A stretch of DNA of 27,840 bases from a virus: IMG/VR virus record IMGVR_UViG_3300046028_003114, positions 1-27,840 of that record, one strand, 5' to 3'. Below the pieces are notes generated by a model that saw only the letters and a list, made by a program, of their open reading frames with translations, was not told where the DNA came from and did not search any database. Both the position numbers and the translations under genes were made by a program. This document shows, in pieces, positions 9,591 to 17,280 of this stretch (positions are counted from its first letter, which is position 1; every line of letters begins with the position of its first letter).

Positions 9591-9872
9591 CTACGTGTGC
9601 TGCTCTAGTAGGGCAAGCAATCTTTGTAGTCGCTGCTTCTGATCCAACTGGCGTACTTCCTCTGTAGGCCAGTTATGTTCTTTAACAGCCGCTACTAGTT
9701 TACGGATTACTTTCTTAGCGTTGGCTAAATTTTTTGCTCGGAGTGGCGTACCATTTACCCAGTTATAATATGTTATACGCGACACCCCGAACACTTCAGC
9801 CATCTCTGTAGTTGTTAACATCAGATGCCTGCGCAGCACTTCGACTTTCTCGAAGTTAAGCGTCGTCAGCAT
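9591..9872 (-). CDS. Small HTH DNA-binding regulator
   Basis: This 93-residue protein has a Cro/CI-like helix-turn-helix at about residues 19-40 (TTTEMAEVFGVSRITYYNW), followed by a basic helical tail. It probably binds DNA as a transcription regulator; target sites are unknown, though the palindromes in the control region and over the early promoters are candidates. The start ATG lies 17 bases inside the end of the upstream gene and is preceded by AGGAGA at a good distance. That indicates translational coupling. It is the penultimate gene of the leftward block. Confidence 0.75.
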   Translation of the reverse strand: MLTTLNFEKVEVLRRHLMLTTTEMAEVFGVSRITYYNWVNGTPLRAKNLANAKKVIRKLVAAVKEHNWPTEEVRQLDQKQRLQRLLALLEQHT

Positions 9873-10833
9873 CCATTTCTCCTAACAAGTTAGCAATCTC
9901 ATCAGCAATATCGTTTGCAGATTCTACCTTTGCAGGAGCAGCCTTCGGTACAACCTTTGGTTTAGCTGGCTCTTGCGCAGCCGCTTTAACTTTCGTAGCA
10001 CCAAAGCCACGAATAGGTTTAATCTCAGGCTCACCTTCGCTTGAGTCAACAACCTCTATAACCTCTGGCTCTTTTGCTTTTACAAGCATAGGCTTTGGAG
10101 TTTCTTTAACTGTTGGAACTGCCACTGGTGTGGAGATAGTTGCTTCGCCTGTAATTTCTTTGACTTTGTCAGAGTTAAACAGCGGCGCTACTGCTTCCAT
10201 TGCTTCTTCATCTAAGAAACCACCAAAGCCAAACTGCAGTTTGGGATATGTTGCATTTGTGTCGAACGACACACGTGTACGAACAACCTCTGGTCCCATG
10301 CCGCGCATGATCAGTTCTTTCTGATATACGTTGAGGCTCTTCATTGCGGTCGCAGTTACTTCCAGCAAATAGATCGGACCATTGGGATCATCGGCAGCGA
10401 CAACAGCCAATCGTTTTTTATCAGCGCAGCGTTTACCCTGACCGTTCTTAGCAGAACCGAATTTGTTCCACTCGCACGTTGCACAGATGTCATTCTGTGG
10501 AGCAGTACTATCTGCGCTAGGTCTAATACCATCAAGTGAAGAACAGTCTGGTGCAGAAGCATCAGCATTGGGATCCCAGTCAGAAGCGTAGTATGTCTTC
10601 GACGGATGCGGGTTCGCACCGACTGTGATAACGTCGAGCGCAGTCGTATCTAGTACAGTCTCAGCATCGCCGTCCTTAATACGGAAGCGACTGCCTTTGA
10701 TCGAGATACGTGGGAACGACTCACCGCCACCACCGATACCGCCCATGATAGCCTTCGCAAGTGACGAAGGCTGGTTCATACGTGCTGCAATGTGTGCAGG
10801 AACTTTAAGATTAGTTGGAATTAAGTTGCTCAT
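9856..10833 (-). CDS. Putative single-strand DNA-binding protein
   Basis: This 325-residue protein has a globular N-terminal half containing a cysteine cluster (C97, C117, C120, C136; DICATCEWNKFGS) that could bind zinc. A Lys/Pro/Ala-rich linker (about 235-300) follows, and the end is acidic (ANLLGEMDADDA). A flexible linker with an acidic tip is the layout of phage and bacterial SSB proteins, where the tip recruits replication partners. The position between the SNF2 helicase/coiled-coil genes and the primase-helicase fits. No sequence signature proves the family, so the function is inferred. The start ATG follows GAGGATAAC and lies 7 bases after the upstream stop. Confidence 0.5.
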   Translation of the reverse strand: MSNLIPTNLKVPAHIAARMNQPSSLAKAIMGGIGGGGESFPRISIKGSRFRIKDGDAETVLDTTALDVITVGANPHPSKTYYASDWDPNADASAPDCSSLDGIRPSADSTAPQNDICATCEWNKFGSAKNGQGKRCADKKRLAVVAADDPNGPIYLLEVTATAMKSLNVYQKELIMRGMGPEVVRTRVSFDTNATYPKLQFGFGGFLDEEAMEAVAPLFNSDKVKEITGEATISTPVAVPTVKETPKPMLVKAKEPEVIEVVDSSEGEPEIKPIRGFGATKVKAAAQEPAKPKVVPKAAPAKVESANDIADEIANLLGEMDADDA

Positions 10834-10840
10834 GTTATCC

Positions 10841-11242
10841 TCACTCTGCCTTAGCTGCTGGTTTACGGAAATTTACTGACAAGCGTGTGCCATAATCGAC
10901 ACCTGCTGGTACTTGTTTATGTGCGTCGATGTAGCTCCGCACCGCAGATTTACTTACGCGACGTTCAAGCATATCGAAAGCGCCATTGGTCTTAATGAAA
11001 TCCAGTACTGAGTCCCAGTTGGATACATTGGCGTAGTCCGTCGTGGTTATAAACGCAGTACCGGCGTTAGTCTTGAATGATGTTACTCCCTGTTCATTTG
11101 CCTTCTCTCTTACCCATACTTCAAACTTCTCCATCTTTACTTGGAGTTCTTTGGTCTTTGCTTCTGCTTCCGCTTCGATAGCTTTCTTCTGCGCACGCAG
11201 TTTCATATAGGCCGATATGACCTGTTCCACCGTGATATCCAT
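10841..11242 (-). CDS. Conserved phage protein with N-terminal coiled coil
   Basis: The 133 residues begin with a strongly helical, K/E-rich segment (about 5-50) suited to a coiled coil. A compact C-terminal part follows (NEQGVTSFKTNAGTAFITTT, then RVSKSAVRSYIDAHKQVPAG). I recall similar proteins next to SSB-like genes in other phages, but know no established function. It sits 11 bases after the SNF2 helicase gene and 7 bases before the putative SSB gene, which suggests a role in the same replication or recombination step. The ATG is preceded by GAGGTAAGGCA. Confidence 0.7.
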   Translation of the reverse strand: MDITVEQVISAYMKLRAQKKAIEAEAEAKTKELQVKMEKFEVWVREKANEQGVTSFKTNAGTAFITTTDYANVSNWDSVLDFIKTNGAFDMLERRVSKSAVRSYIDAHKQVPAGVDYGTRLSVNFRKPAAKAE

Positions 11243-11253
11243 TGCCTTACCTC

Positions 11254-12798
11254 TTATCGTGTTTCTTGTTGTATTAAGTCTAGTAATAGCCCTTGTAGTT
11301 TTTGTTTGTTAGCTAGTCGTTTATACATCATATGCTCTAGGTCAGTGCCTTCGATATGGATTACGTTAGACACATGACGTTTACCAATACGTTCAATCCG
11401 TCCATTAGCCTGAACATATTGTTCGTTGCTTGTAATCGGGCCGTACCAGATTACAGTGCTTGCAGATGTGAGCGTCAGCCCATGAGCCATTGTTGCTGGA
11501 TGCGCAATCAACACACGCGGGTCTTGCTCATTCTGAAAGTTATGGAATATTTCGTTACGCTTGCTTGAACTAACCGAACCGTTGACGACTCCGACAGTCC
11601 AATGCTTTGACAGTTCACGCTCTAACATCTTCAGTGTGCCCGTCAGTGGTACGAATACTATGACCTTCTCTCCTGCCTCCTCTATAAGTTCTTTCACAAT
11701 GTTCACACGTGGTGAGCAATCCAGTTCGACGTTCGCTCCATCGTCGTCATAGGCTACGCCACATGCAATCTGTACTAACTTCTGCATCTTCACAGCTTCA
11801 TTGACCGCTGTAATCGTGCCAGCTTCCGTGTTTGATTCTGTAATCAAATGACGGATCATAGCTTGGTAGTGTTTCTTCTGGTCCGCAGTCAGTTCAACCT
11901 TACGTGTCTGCACTACAGTGTCAGGAAGATCGAAGCACTCATCCCTTGTATAACGTACTGCTGGATGTAAGACGTTCTTAACAACCTCCATGCTATTGGG
12001 ACGTGGCATCCACTTATACATTCCGACCTTCATCATCACTTGATCTCGGAAGGCGGTGAAACTATCGGGCACATACGGGCTACGAACTAGACGCGCCAAT
12101 GTCCACGCATCAGTCGGATCATTAGGCGTTGGCGTACCAGTCATCAACCACAAACGAGTCTCTGGATTTTTATCCATCCACTTACGCAATACTTTGTACC
12201 GCTGTGTGCTGTGGTTACGTAATACTGCAGCCTCGTCCACAATAACCAGATCGAACATCCCCATAGTAATCTCAGAGATAATCGGGAAGCCATCATGGTT
12301 GATGATGTAGAAGTCAGCCTCGGTGTTCAGCAACTTGCGGCGGCGATCGGCTGTCCCATGCAGTACAACAGCTTTACGGTTAGGGAAACCGAAGAAGATA
12401 GCGTCACCCCACACGCGCTCTAATGTAGAGAGCGGCGAGACAACTAGGATTTTCTTTATCTGTCCTGTCTGGATCAGATAATCAGCAGCCCACAATGCAC
12501 TCTGCGTTTTACCAGTGCCGATCTCGTTAAGAACCAGTGCACGTTGGTTAATGGTCAGGAACGCAGCCGTATCTTTCTGGTGTTCATACGGTCTAAACTT
12601 ACCGGGCCAATCATAGTAGTGCAGTATAGGTGATGGTGCTTCAAACCCAAGGTTACGTAACACGCGCACTTCATCCAGCCGGTGCGGAGCCACAACGATG
12701 TTGGGGCGCAACACTTTAGCCGTTGGTATTGTTTCCAATACACGTGCAGGGTAGTCCAGCTTTAGCGCAAGCGCCTTCGCCTTTTCAACTACAAGCAT
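11254..12798 (-). CDS. SNF2-family DEAD-like helicase/ATPase
   Basis: This 514-residue protein is a superfamily 2 ATPase of the SNF2/Rad54-like branch. Visible motifs are motif I NEIGTGKT (91-98), motif II DEAA (188-191), motif III MTGTP (219-223) and motif VI QANGRIERIG (463-472). Such phage proteins translocate on duplex DNA and are thought to help replication or recombination. Its start overlaps the end of the VRR-NUC nuclease gene by 10 bases, a pairing seen in many phages in which the nuclease and helicase probably act together. AAGAGG precedes the ATG. Length and motif set look complete. Confidence 0.9.
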   Translation of the reverse strand: MLVVEKAKALALKLDYPARVLETIPTAKVLRPNIVVAPHRLDEVRVLRNLGFEAPSPILHYYDWPGKFRPYEHQKDTAAFLTINQRALVLNEIGTGKTQSALWAADYLIQTGQIKKILVVSPLSTLERVWGDAIFFGFPNRKAVVLHGTADRRRKLLNTEADFYIINHDGFPIISEITMGMFDLVIVDEAAVLRNHSTQRYKVLRKWMDKNPETRLWLMTGTPTPNDPTDAWTLARLVRSPYVPDSFTAFRDQVMMKVGMYKWMPRPNSMEVVKNVLHPAVRYTRDECFDLPDTVVQTRKVELTADQKKHYQAMIRHLITESNTEAGTITAVNEAVKMQKLVQIACGVAYDDDGANVELDCSPRVNIVKELIEEAGEKVIVFVPLTGTLKMLERELSKHWTVGVVNGSVSSSKRNEIFHNFQNEQDPRVLIAHPATMAHGLTLTSASTVIWYGPITSNEQYVQANGRIERIGKRHVSNVIHIEGTDLEHMMYKRLANKQKLQGLLLDLIQQETR

Positions 12799-13094
12799 TT
12801 CATTGCCTCTTTTATATACTCTATTGCTTCCTCTAATGTCTCATCATCATAGACAACGAAACATTTTCCCCCGGCTTGTTCTATCTTACGCATACAATCT
12901 ACCTGCAAACGGGTAGGTTTCTTCGACCTATCCGCTTTACATTCTATACCAACCATATGACCGTTCACGCAGAGTATCCTATCTGGGATACCTGCTCTAC
13001 CGAACGGACCGGCTTGCGGACTGAAGTACCATATCCTCAGTTGTTGCAAAGCCTTATCGACCTTTAGCTTTATTTTCGCTTCAGGTGTAGCCAT
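12789..13094 (-). CDS. VRR-NUC domain nuclease
   Basis: This 101-residue protein matches the compact viral-type VRR-NUC fold of the PD-(D/E)XK superfamily. The catalytic pattern is GIPD with D38, then IECK with E51 and K53, then PTRLQ with Q64. These standalone phage enzymes are structure-specific or nicking endonucleases. It overlaps the SNF2 helicase gene by 10 bases. No clear ribosome-binding site precedes the ATG. A TTGACA promoter with CATCAT -10 sits so close upstream that its transcripts would begin inside this gene, so either the promoter serves the downstream genes or the -10 is accidental. Confidence 0.85.
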   Translation of the reverse strand: MATPEAKIKLKVDKALQQLRIWYFSPQAGPFGRAGIPDRILCVNGHMVGIECKADRSKKPTRLQVDCMRKIEQAGGKCFVVYDDETLEEAIEYIKEAMKCL

Positions 13095-13095
13095 G

Positions 13096-13124
13096 ATGAT
13101 GGACTCACTTTACACACATGTCAA
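13096..13124 (-). promoter_or_regulatory. Sigma70-like promoter near the VRR-NUC start
   Basis: On the minus strand TTGACA (13124-13119) is followed by a 17-base spacer and CATCAT (13101-13096). The same AACTTGACA and CATCAT elements occur in the promoter before the VWA gene. A palindrome related to the control-region operators covers the -35. The predicted transcription start falls within the first codons of the VRR-NUC gene, which lowers confidence. Confidence 0.45.
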
Positions 13125-13127
13125 GTT
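13106..13127. promoter_or_regulatory. Operator-like palindrome over the -35 box
   Basis: CACTTTACA, four bases, then TGTCAAGTT. It differs at one base per arm from the palindrome AACTTTACA-N4-TGTAAAGTT present three times in the control region at 25351-25438. It overlaps the TTGACA hexamer, a place where a bound protein would block RNA polymerase. Confidence 0.45.
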
Positions 13128-13130
13128 TCA

Positions 13131-13784
13131 TTACGCGTATTCACAAAAACTTTTGCACGGACACCAGTTGCATAACCCACTGGGTTTAGCTGGCCAGTTA
13201 TCGTATGTTACTGATTGTTCAATGCGTTGCACTTTACTCAACATCTTATCCCATAATCGTGGTGCATCGTTGCGACTATACGTTTGCTTGTCCATAGCCA
13301 TGTCTTTTAACCAGACAAAACTAGATGTAACGGATTGCACTTCGCGGTAGTGCGCGAACACTTGCAATGCAAACAACTCTAACTGAAAAAAGTCAGGCCG
13401 ACGTTTACCTGTTTTCCAATCTGCGACCACAGCTTTCTGGTTCTTAACTATATATACGTCCAGCTTTGATCGCATCCACGCATCTTCACCCCACCATGAT
13501 GTAGGTGTTAAGTCTTTCGTCAGTGTCATCTCAAGTTCAGCAAACATATCTCCACCAACGGATAAGTTCTCAAACGAATTTACCAGAGGCTCGACGTGTT
13601 TTAACTCCTGGGGAAGATCAACTTTGTCACGCAGCCTATCCTCAAGATGTTTATGTACGCGTTCTCCATGCTGACTTGCTTCTCCGCCCTTATCAACCAC
13701 GGTCTTAGCAATGCGTTGATGGTAATACCGATAAGGACAGTTGTCGTATAACTTAATAGATGAATAGGAATGACTAAGGTTCAT
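13131..13784 (-). CDS. Cas4/RecB-like PD-(D/E)XK nuclease with Fe-S cysteines
   Basis: The 217-residue protein has the RecB-family nuclease pattern: H44 in HGERVHKHLE, E83, D109, DWKTGK with D122 and K124, and the Q134-L-E-L-F motif. C16 near the N terminus together with C205, C208 and C214 near the C terminus (C210 also present) is the arrangement of Cas4/AddB-type 4Fe-4S nucleases. It probably is a single-strand exonuclease used in phage recombination or end processing. No CRISPR array or other cas gene is present, so a CRISPR role is not supported. The start overlaps the upstream DnaA-domain gene as ATGA. Confidence 0.87.
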   Translation of the reverse strand: MNLSHSYSSIKLYDNCPYRYYHQRIAKTVVDKGGEASQHGERVHKHLEDRLRDKVDLPQELKHVEPLVNSFENLSVGGDMFAELEMTLTKDLTPTSWWGEDAWMRSKLDVYIVKNQKAVVADWKTGKRRPDFFQLELFALQVFAHYREVQSVTSSFVWLKDMAMDKQTYSRNDAPRLWDKMLSKVQRIEQSVTYDNWPAKPSGLCNWCPCKSFCEYA

Positions 13785-14062
13785 TTTGGTTTCTGCCTAA
13801 GCTGCTTATACTTGCGCACAGCATTGAGAATTGACGCATGATCTCTGTTAAATAGCCGCCCGATCTTTGGGTATGACCATTTGAGATACGTTCTAATACG
13901 CACACAGATTTCTTGGCGCGCTGCTGATGGTAGCGGCGACCGATCATGCTTGAACACATCTTCCCATGTTAGGTTAAACTTCTTCAACACAGGGTCGATA
14001 TGATCAGCCGCTTCTTCCCTAAGTTCTTTGACTACGTTTTTATCTAATCTATATAAAACCAT
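13781..14062 (-). CDS. Orphan DnaA domain IV DNA-binding protein
   Basis: This roughly 93-residue protein consists essentially of the C-terminal DNA-binding domain of DnaA. The signature helix GRLFNRDHASILNAVRKY (from about residue 68) matches the DnaA box-binding motif, with RDH at 73-75. The DnaA AAA+ domain is absent; full DnaA is several times longer. It may bind DnaA boxes at the phage origin or promoters, or compete with host DnaA. I chose the ATG at 14062 over the GTG one codon earlier. It overlaps the dCMP deaminase gene upstream by 14 bases and the nuclease gene downstream by 4. Confidence 0.85.
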   Translation of the reverse strand: MVLYRLDKNVVKELREEAADHIDPVLKKFNLTWEDVFKHDRSPLPSAARQEICVRIRTYLKWSYPKIGRLFNRDHASILNAVRKYKQLRQKPK

Positions 14063-14492
14063 CACGAACCACCCTTACTCCAGCTTCTTCAAACATAATA
14101 CGCGATACTTCAAACTCTTCTTCGGGCATCTTGGTTGTGCCATCACCAACAAACACCTCGACAATGCCAGCTTGTATCAACGAACGAGCACATCGACTGC
14201 ATGGTTCATGTGTCACGAACGCCGATCCACCTTTTAATCGTGCGCCCACACGCGCTGCGTGAGCTACAGCATTTTCCTCTGCATGTGCCGTCCATAAATA
14301 CTTTGCTGGACGTTGCATACGTTCTTTCTTGTCCTCGACACCACGGGGTATGCCATTATATCCAGTGGCAGCAATAACTTTATCTTCTGTAACGACGACG
14401 CACCCAACTTTGGTGCTCGGATCTTTGGATCGCTCAGATATTTTACAAGCAAGATCCATAAAGTATTCTTCCCAACTACTTGCACTCTCCAT
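14049..14492 (-). CDS. Deoxycytidylate (dCMP) deaminase
   Basis: This 147-residue zinc enzyme should convert dCMP to dUMP, feeding dTTP synthesis. The zinc and catalytic motifs are HAE (70-72) and PCSRC (97-101), typical of the cytidine/deoxycytidylate deaminase family. The start chosen is ATG at 14492, because GGAGAGAATT stands just before it; a GTG eight codons earlier lacks such a site. It overlaps the DNA polymerase gene by 17 bases and the DnaA-domain gene by 14, so all three are translationally coupled. No thymidylate synthase gene is visible in the window. Confidence 0.9.
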   Translation of the reverse strand: MESASSWEEYFMDLACKISERSKDPSTKVGCVVVTEDKVIAATGYNGIPRGVEDKKERMQRPAKYLWTAHAEENAVAHAARVGARLKGGSAFVTHEPCSRCARSLIQAGIVEVFVGDGTTKMPEEEFEVSRIMFEEAGVRVVRDGFI

Positions 14493-16356
14493 AATTCTCT
14501 CCGTGATCTGCTTCACATGCTACAGGCAAGTCTGGTGCCCACGTTGGCGGCGTAGACATAACCTCCAACATGTATGTCTTTGCTTCTTCCACTTCGTCTT
14601 TGTCACACAGGATGACCACTTCATCGTGCACTTGGAGCACGACCTTGTATCGCTCTCCGATCTTTGTCATCTGCTCTGCTACTACTATTCGTGCTAATGC
14701 TTGGACTAGGTTCTCTGTTACCTTACCTCCATACACACGAATAAATTTATCTACGTTTACCGACTTGCCTAGCACTCTGTCTTTGACTGCTTCACGATAG
14801 ACACGTGCATCGGCAGCATAAGCAAAGCCATCATGGGTAGCAGTCAGTAGTGGATAGCGAATAGCCAAACCATTCGGTAGTTTAATACCGTAGTCGATAA
14901 GTTCTATAGCAGGGGTATGTTCTACTAAAGCGAAGTCTCGCTTGGAAACCAGATGGGTCAGTGCGGCATTACATCTATTCCAGAACGATGCGATCTTGTG
15001 GTTCTTACTGCGATACAGTTGGACGATACGTCTAGTTTCATCTAGTTCTATGTTGACACGCAGTCCAGCTTGACCGACAGCAAGTGTGGCTTTGAATTTA
15101 TCTGCGCCCATGCCATAGCCAAGGCCAAGCACACAGGTCTTACCAACGAAGCGTTCGATCTTATCTGCCTTCGTTACTTTCCTGCCATATACTTCTGTAG
15201 CAAATTCAGAATAGACATCGCGCTTCTCACGGAAAGCATCGAGCAAATCATTTTGCTGCGCCACCCATGCCACAACACGTGCCTCGATCTGTGCAGAGTC
15301 ACAAGCGATAAGCATCTTACCTTCCGGCGCACATAAAGCCCGACGCAATGCGCCACTACGTGGAAGGTTCTGCAAGTTCATCTTGTCACCACCACTGAAA
15401 CGACCAGTGTGCGCCCCATAATAGTTGAGCAGGATAGGCAAAGCCCCGCGCTCTGCGACACCTATCAACGAACGAGTCCGTGTTTCTTCTAGCGTAGACT
15501 TAACGCCAAGGCGCGCAGCCGCAGCCGCTTGGACACGTTCATCTGGATGTTCTAATAGGTCAGTGAACCCACGGTCTGTTTTACTAAAAGCATACGTGGC
15601 TTTACCTGTGGCAGGACTAGTCTTGAGCGGCGCACTAACGCCACAACTCTCAAGGTAATTAGCAAACAGTTGGTTGGACATAAGCATCTTCTTTGCTTCG
15701 TCCTCAGTGCAGTCCAACCCAAGCGCCTCGACAAGCGAAGCCTTCTTATTGATTACGTTCTGTAAGTGTTTCTCTAATAGAGGCTTGTTAAGAACCAGTT
15801 GTGGTTCAATAAACATGCGTAATGTCTGATCAATGATGCGCAACTCAGACGCAGGAAACCCACGACGCAGTTCCAGAAATAACTTGTAGGTTATCTCTAC
15901 GTCATTGCAGCAGTAAGATGCGTAGCGTGACAACTCGTCAGGCGTAAAGTCTGCGCGCCGTTTGCCAAGTGCATTGACAACCTCATCGCCTTTGACACCT
16001 ATGGAATAGTAATCTGTCAGGGCTTTGAGTGAACCACCAACAGTGATGCTATGCTTAGGCCGCGCCATAGACAGTGTGTCCAGCCAGAACCTCGGCTTGA
16101 TACCAAAATGGTGCGACAGGATGAAGCCATCGAACGCTGTATTGTGGCAAAGTATTGCACGCTTACTATAGTCTAACGAATTGAGAAACCTTCCTACGTT
16201 ATCGCCAGAATAGAAATCAGTCTGGTGATCATTAACTTTGACACCGACTCCGATAACTTCAAAGCGTGGGTCACGTATATAACTTTCCGTTGTCATCTTC
16301 GACAGCGAAAATTCTTTGTCGTAATAAGTCTCGAAGTCTATCGTCACGATGTCCAC
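14476..16356 (-). CDS. Family A DNA polymerase with 3'-5' exonuclease
   Basis: This 626-residue replicative polymerase has exonuclease motifs DFE (D7, E9), NTAFD (D76) and Y148-x3-D152. Polymerase motif A is DSAQIE (353-358, in place of the usual DYSQIE). Motif B is RFVGKTCVLGLGYG (R402, K406, Y414). Motif C is HDE (576-578). All catalytic acidic residues are present, so proofreading and synthesis are both expected. The residue equivalent to E. coli Pol I Phe762 is Leu410. The start is GTG, chosen because GAGGTGA lies just upstream. It starts 3 bases after the preceding small gene and overlaps the dCMP deaminase gene. Confidence 0.95.
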   Translation of the reverse strand: MDIVTIDFETYYDKEFSLSKMTTESYIRDPRFEVIGVGVKVNDHQTDFYSGDNVGRFLNSLDYSKRAILCHNTAFDGFILSHHFGIKPRFWLDTLSMARPKHSITVGGSLKALTDYYSIGVKGDEVVNALGKRRADFTPDELSRYASYCCNDVEITYKLFLELRRGFPASELRIIDQTLRMFIEPQLVLNKPLLEKHLQNVINKKASLVEALGLDCTEDEAKKMLMSNQLFANYLESCGVSAPLKTSPATGKATYAFSKTDRGFTDLLEHPDERVQAAAAARLGVKSTLEETRTRSLIGVAERGALPILLNYYGAHTGRFSGGDKMNLQNLPRSGALRRALCAPEGKMLIACDSAQIEARVVAWVAQQNDLLDAFREKRDVYSEFATEVYGRKVTKADKIERFVGKTCVLGLGYGMGADKFKATLAVGQAGLRVNIELDETRRIVQLYRSKNHKIASFWNRCNAALTHLVSKRDFALVEHTPAIELIDYGIKLPNGLAIRYPLLTATHDGFAYAADARVYREAVKDRVLGKSVNVDKFIRVYGGKVTENLVQALARIVVAEQMTKIGERYKVVLQVHDEVVILCDKDEVEEAKTYMLEVMSTPPTWAPDLPVACEADHGENYGECK

Positions 16357-16359
16357 GTA

Positions 16360-16641
16360 TCACCTCAGTATCTTTTCTTTTGCTTGGTATGCTATCCATA
16401 GTTCATTTAGTTTTGGGTCAGCCACGATTGCATGTCGTAAGAACTCAAGCATTATCTTCAGTTCTTTAATGTCTCCCGCTCTCAACTCTTGATCTTTTAT
16501 CTTTAAGCTACCCCTTACTTCCAAGTGATTAGAGGGAGCAGTTGTAGATACCAGCCCGCCTGTCACCATTCCGCTTGACATTGAAGGAGGGACTACGCCC
16601 GTTGGATACATACTACTCACATCCATATACCTTTTGTTCAT
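16360..16641 (-). CDS. Hypothetical protein before DNA polymerase
   Basis: Up to 93 residues. The first 40 are Ser/Thr/Gly/Pro-rich and probably disordered; the rest is helical and charged (IKDQELRAGDIKELKIMLEF, ending LWIAYQAKEKILR). No family recognised. The first ATG (16641) has no good ribosome-binding site and follows a CCTCC run; starts at the internal Met codons 6 or 11 are possible. It lies between a very stable hairpin and the polymerase gene, 3 bases from the latter. Confidence 0.6.
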   Translation of the reverse strand: MNKRYMDVSSMYPTGVVPPSMSSGMVTGGLVSTTAPSNHLEVRGSLKIKDQELRAGDIKELKIMLEFLRHAIVADPKLNELWIAYQAKEKILR

Positions 16642-16658
16642 CTTCGCACCGGAGGAAT

Positions 16659-16678
16659 GTCGGGGCCGAAGCCCCGAC
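16659..16678 (-). terminator. Stable UUCG-capped hairpin in an operon junction
   Basis: On the minus strand GTCGGGGC, TTCG, GCCCCGAC forms a perfect 8-bp GC-rich stem with a C(UUCG)G tetraloop. It lies just after the stop of the diphosphohydrolase-like gene. No T-run follows, so it may be a partial terminator, a processing site or a stabiliser of the upstream message rather than a full intrinsic terminator. Confidence 0.5.
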
Positions 16679-16684
16679 TAGTTA

Positions 16685-17116
16685 TTATTTAACTCGGTTA
16701 TCTACGCCTACGCCTCTACGCTCATACGCTAATAGGAACAAAACACAGCACGCTGCATGGGCAAGATGGGGCTTGCCACTCTCTTGGTCATACGTTTCAC
16801 CACGCCACCACGCCCACATGTGGCGCATCAGTGCAGAGAACGGACGACTCCACTCCATACCACGTTCCCAGTTGCGCTCACCATATTTAGCAGCGCCATA
16901 CTGTAGAACCTCAAGCGTATCGTCGATGGCATCTGACGGTAGCAAATGCCAAGGTAATTTACCTTGATCATTCTTAACCGCTTCTTCTGGTTGCGGTTGC
17001 GCGTGGATCTGCGGTATCGGTATCTTAGTTCTTTTAGTCACTGGTGCGGGAGGCGGATCATAAAGCATCTCTGCCTCTACACGATTAAGAATATCACTCA
17101 AGTTCTGGTCGCTCAT
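16685..17116 (-). CDS. DUF5664-like dATP/dGTP diphosphohydrolase
   Basis: The 143-residue protein has a Pro-rich N-terminal tail (about 1-48) and a helical domain with NDQGKLPWHLLP, AAKYGERNW, FSALMRHMWAWWRGE and DQESGKPHLAHAACCVLFL. These match what I know as DUF5664, described as a dATP/dGTP diphosphohydrolase N-terminal domain. The acidic and His residues (H99, D110, E112, H117, H120) are the likely metal and nucleotide ligands. The probable role is shaping the deoxynucleotide pool alongside dCMP deaminase and the polymerase. GGAGAGG precedes the ATG, which overlaps the lipoprotein gene stop as ATGA. The exact substrate is not readable from sequence. Confidence 0.7.
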   Translation of the reverse strand: MSDQNLSDILNRVEAEMLYDPPPAPVTKRTKIPIPQIHAQPQPEEAVKNDQGKLPWHLLPSDAIDDTLEVLQYGAAKYGERNWERGMEWSRPFSALMRHMWAWWRGETYDQESGKPHLAHAACCVLFLLAYERRGVGVDNRVK

Positions 17117-17280
17117 TTTGCCTCTCCAACATTATGGCAACGGACATACGTTGCACTTTCCTCAATGCACTTTACAGTGCCTTGCTTACCACCTTTGGAA
17201 TAGTATCCATTGGTGTCTAATCGGTATGCACATCCTGTTAGTGATGATATAACGATAACTATGAACACTACTTTACTCAT
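17113..17280 (-). CDS. Small lipoprotein
   Basis: This 55-residue protein has a hydrophobic N terminus (VVFIVIVISSLTGC) ending in a lipobox L-T-G-C with Cys17. It should be exported and lipid-anchored, most likely at the outer or inner membrane of a Gram-negative host. The mature part is about 39 residues with two further cysteines (C38, C48). It starts 8 bases inside the end of the upstream secreted-protein gene and ends as ATGA over the next gene. It is not Pro-rich, so it does not look like an Rz1 spanin. A superinfection-exclusion lipoprotein is a possible role, by analogy with the T5 Llp lipoprotein; that is inference. Confidence 0.75.
   Translation of the reverse strand: MSKVVFIVIVISSLTGCAYRLDTNGYYSKGGKQGTVKCIEESATYVRCHNVGEAK

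Noticed and set aside
13377-13391. QLELF in the Cas4/RecB-like nuclease as a sliding-clamp motif
   Set aside because: Although it fits the pentapeptide clamp consensus, it sits at Q134 where RecB/Cas4 nucleases have their conserved Q-h-x-x-Y/F motif, so it belongs to the nuclease fold.
13131-13784. Cas4-like nuclease as evidence of a CRISPR system
   Set aside because: No repeat-spacer array and no cas1, cas2 or effector gene is visible; phage recombination nucleases commonly look like this.
17113-17280. The small lipoprotein as an Rz1-type spanin
   Set aside because: The mature part is not Pro-rich, no Rz-like inner-membrane partner overlaps it, and it sits among early replication genes.
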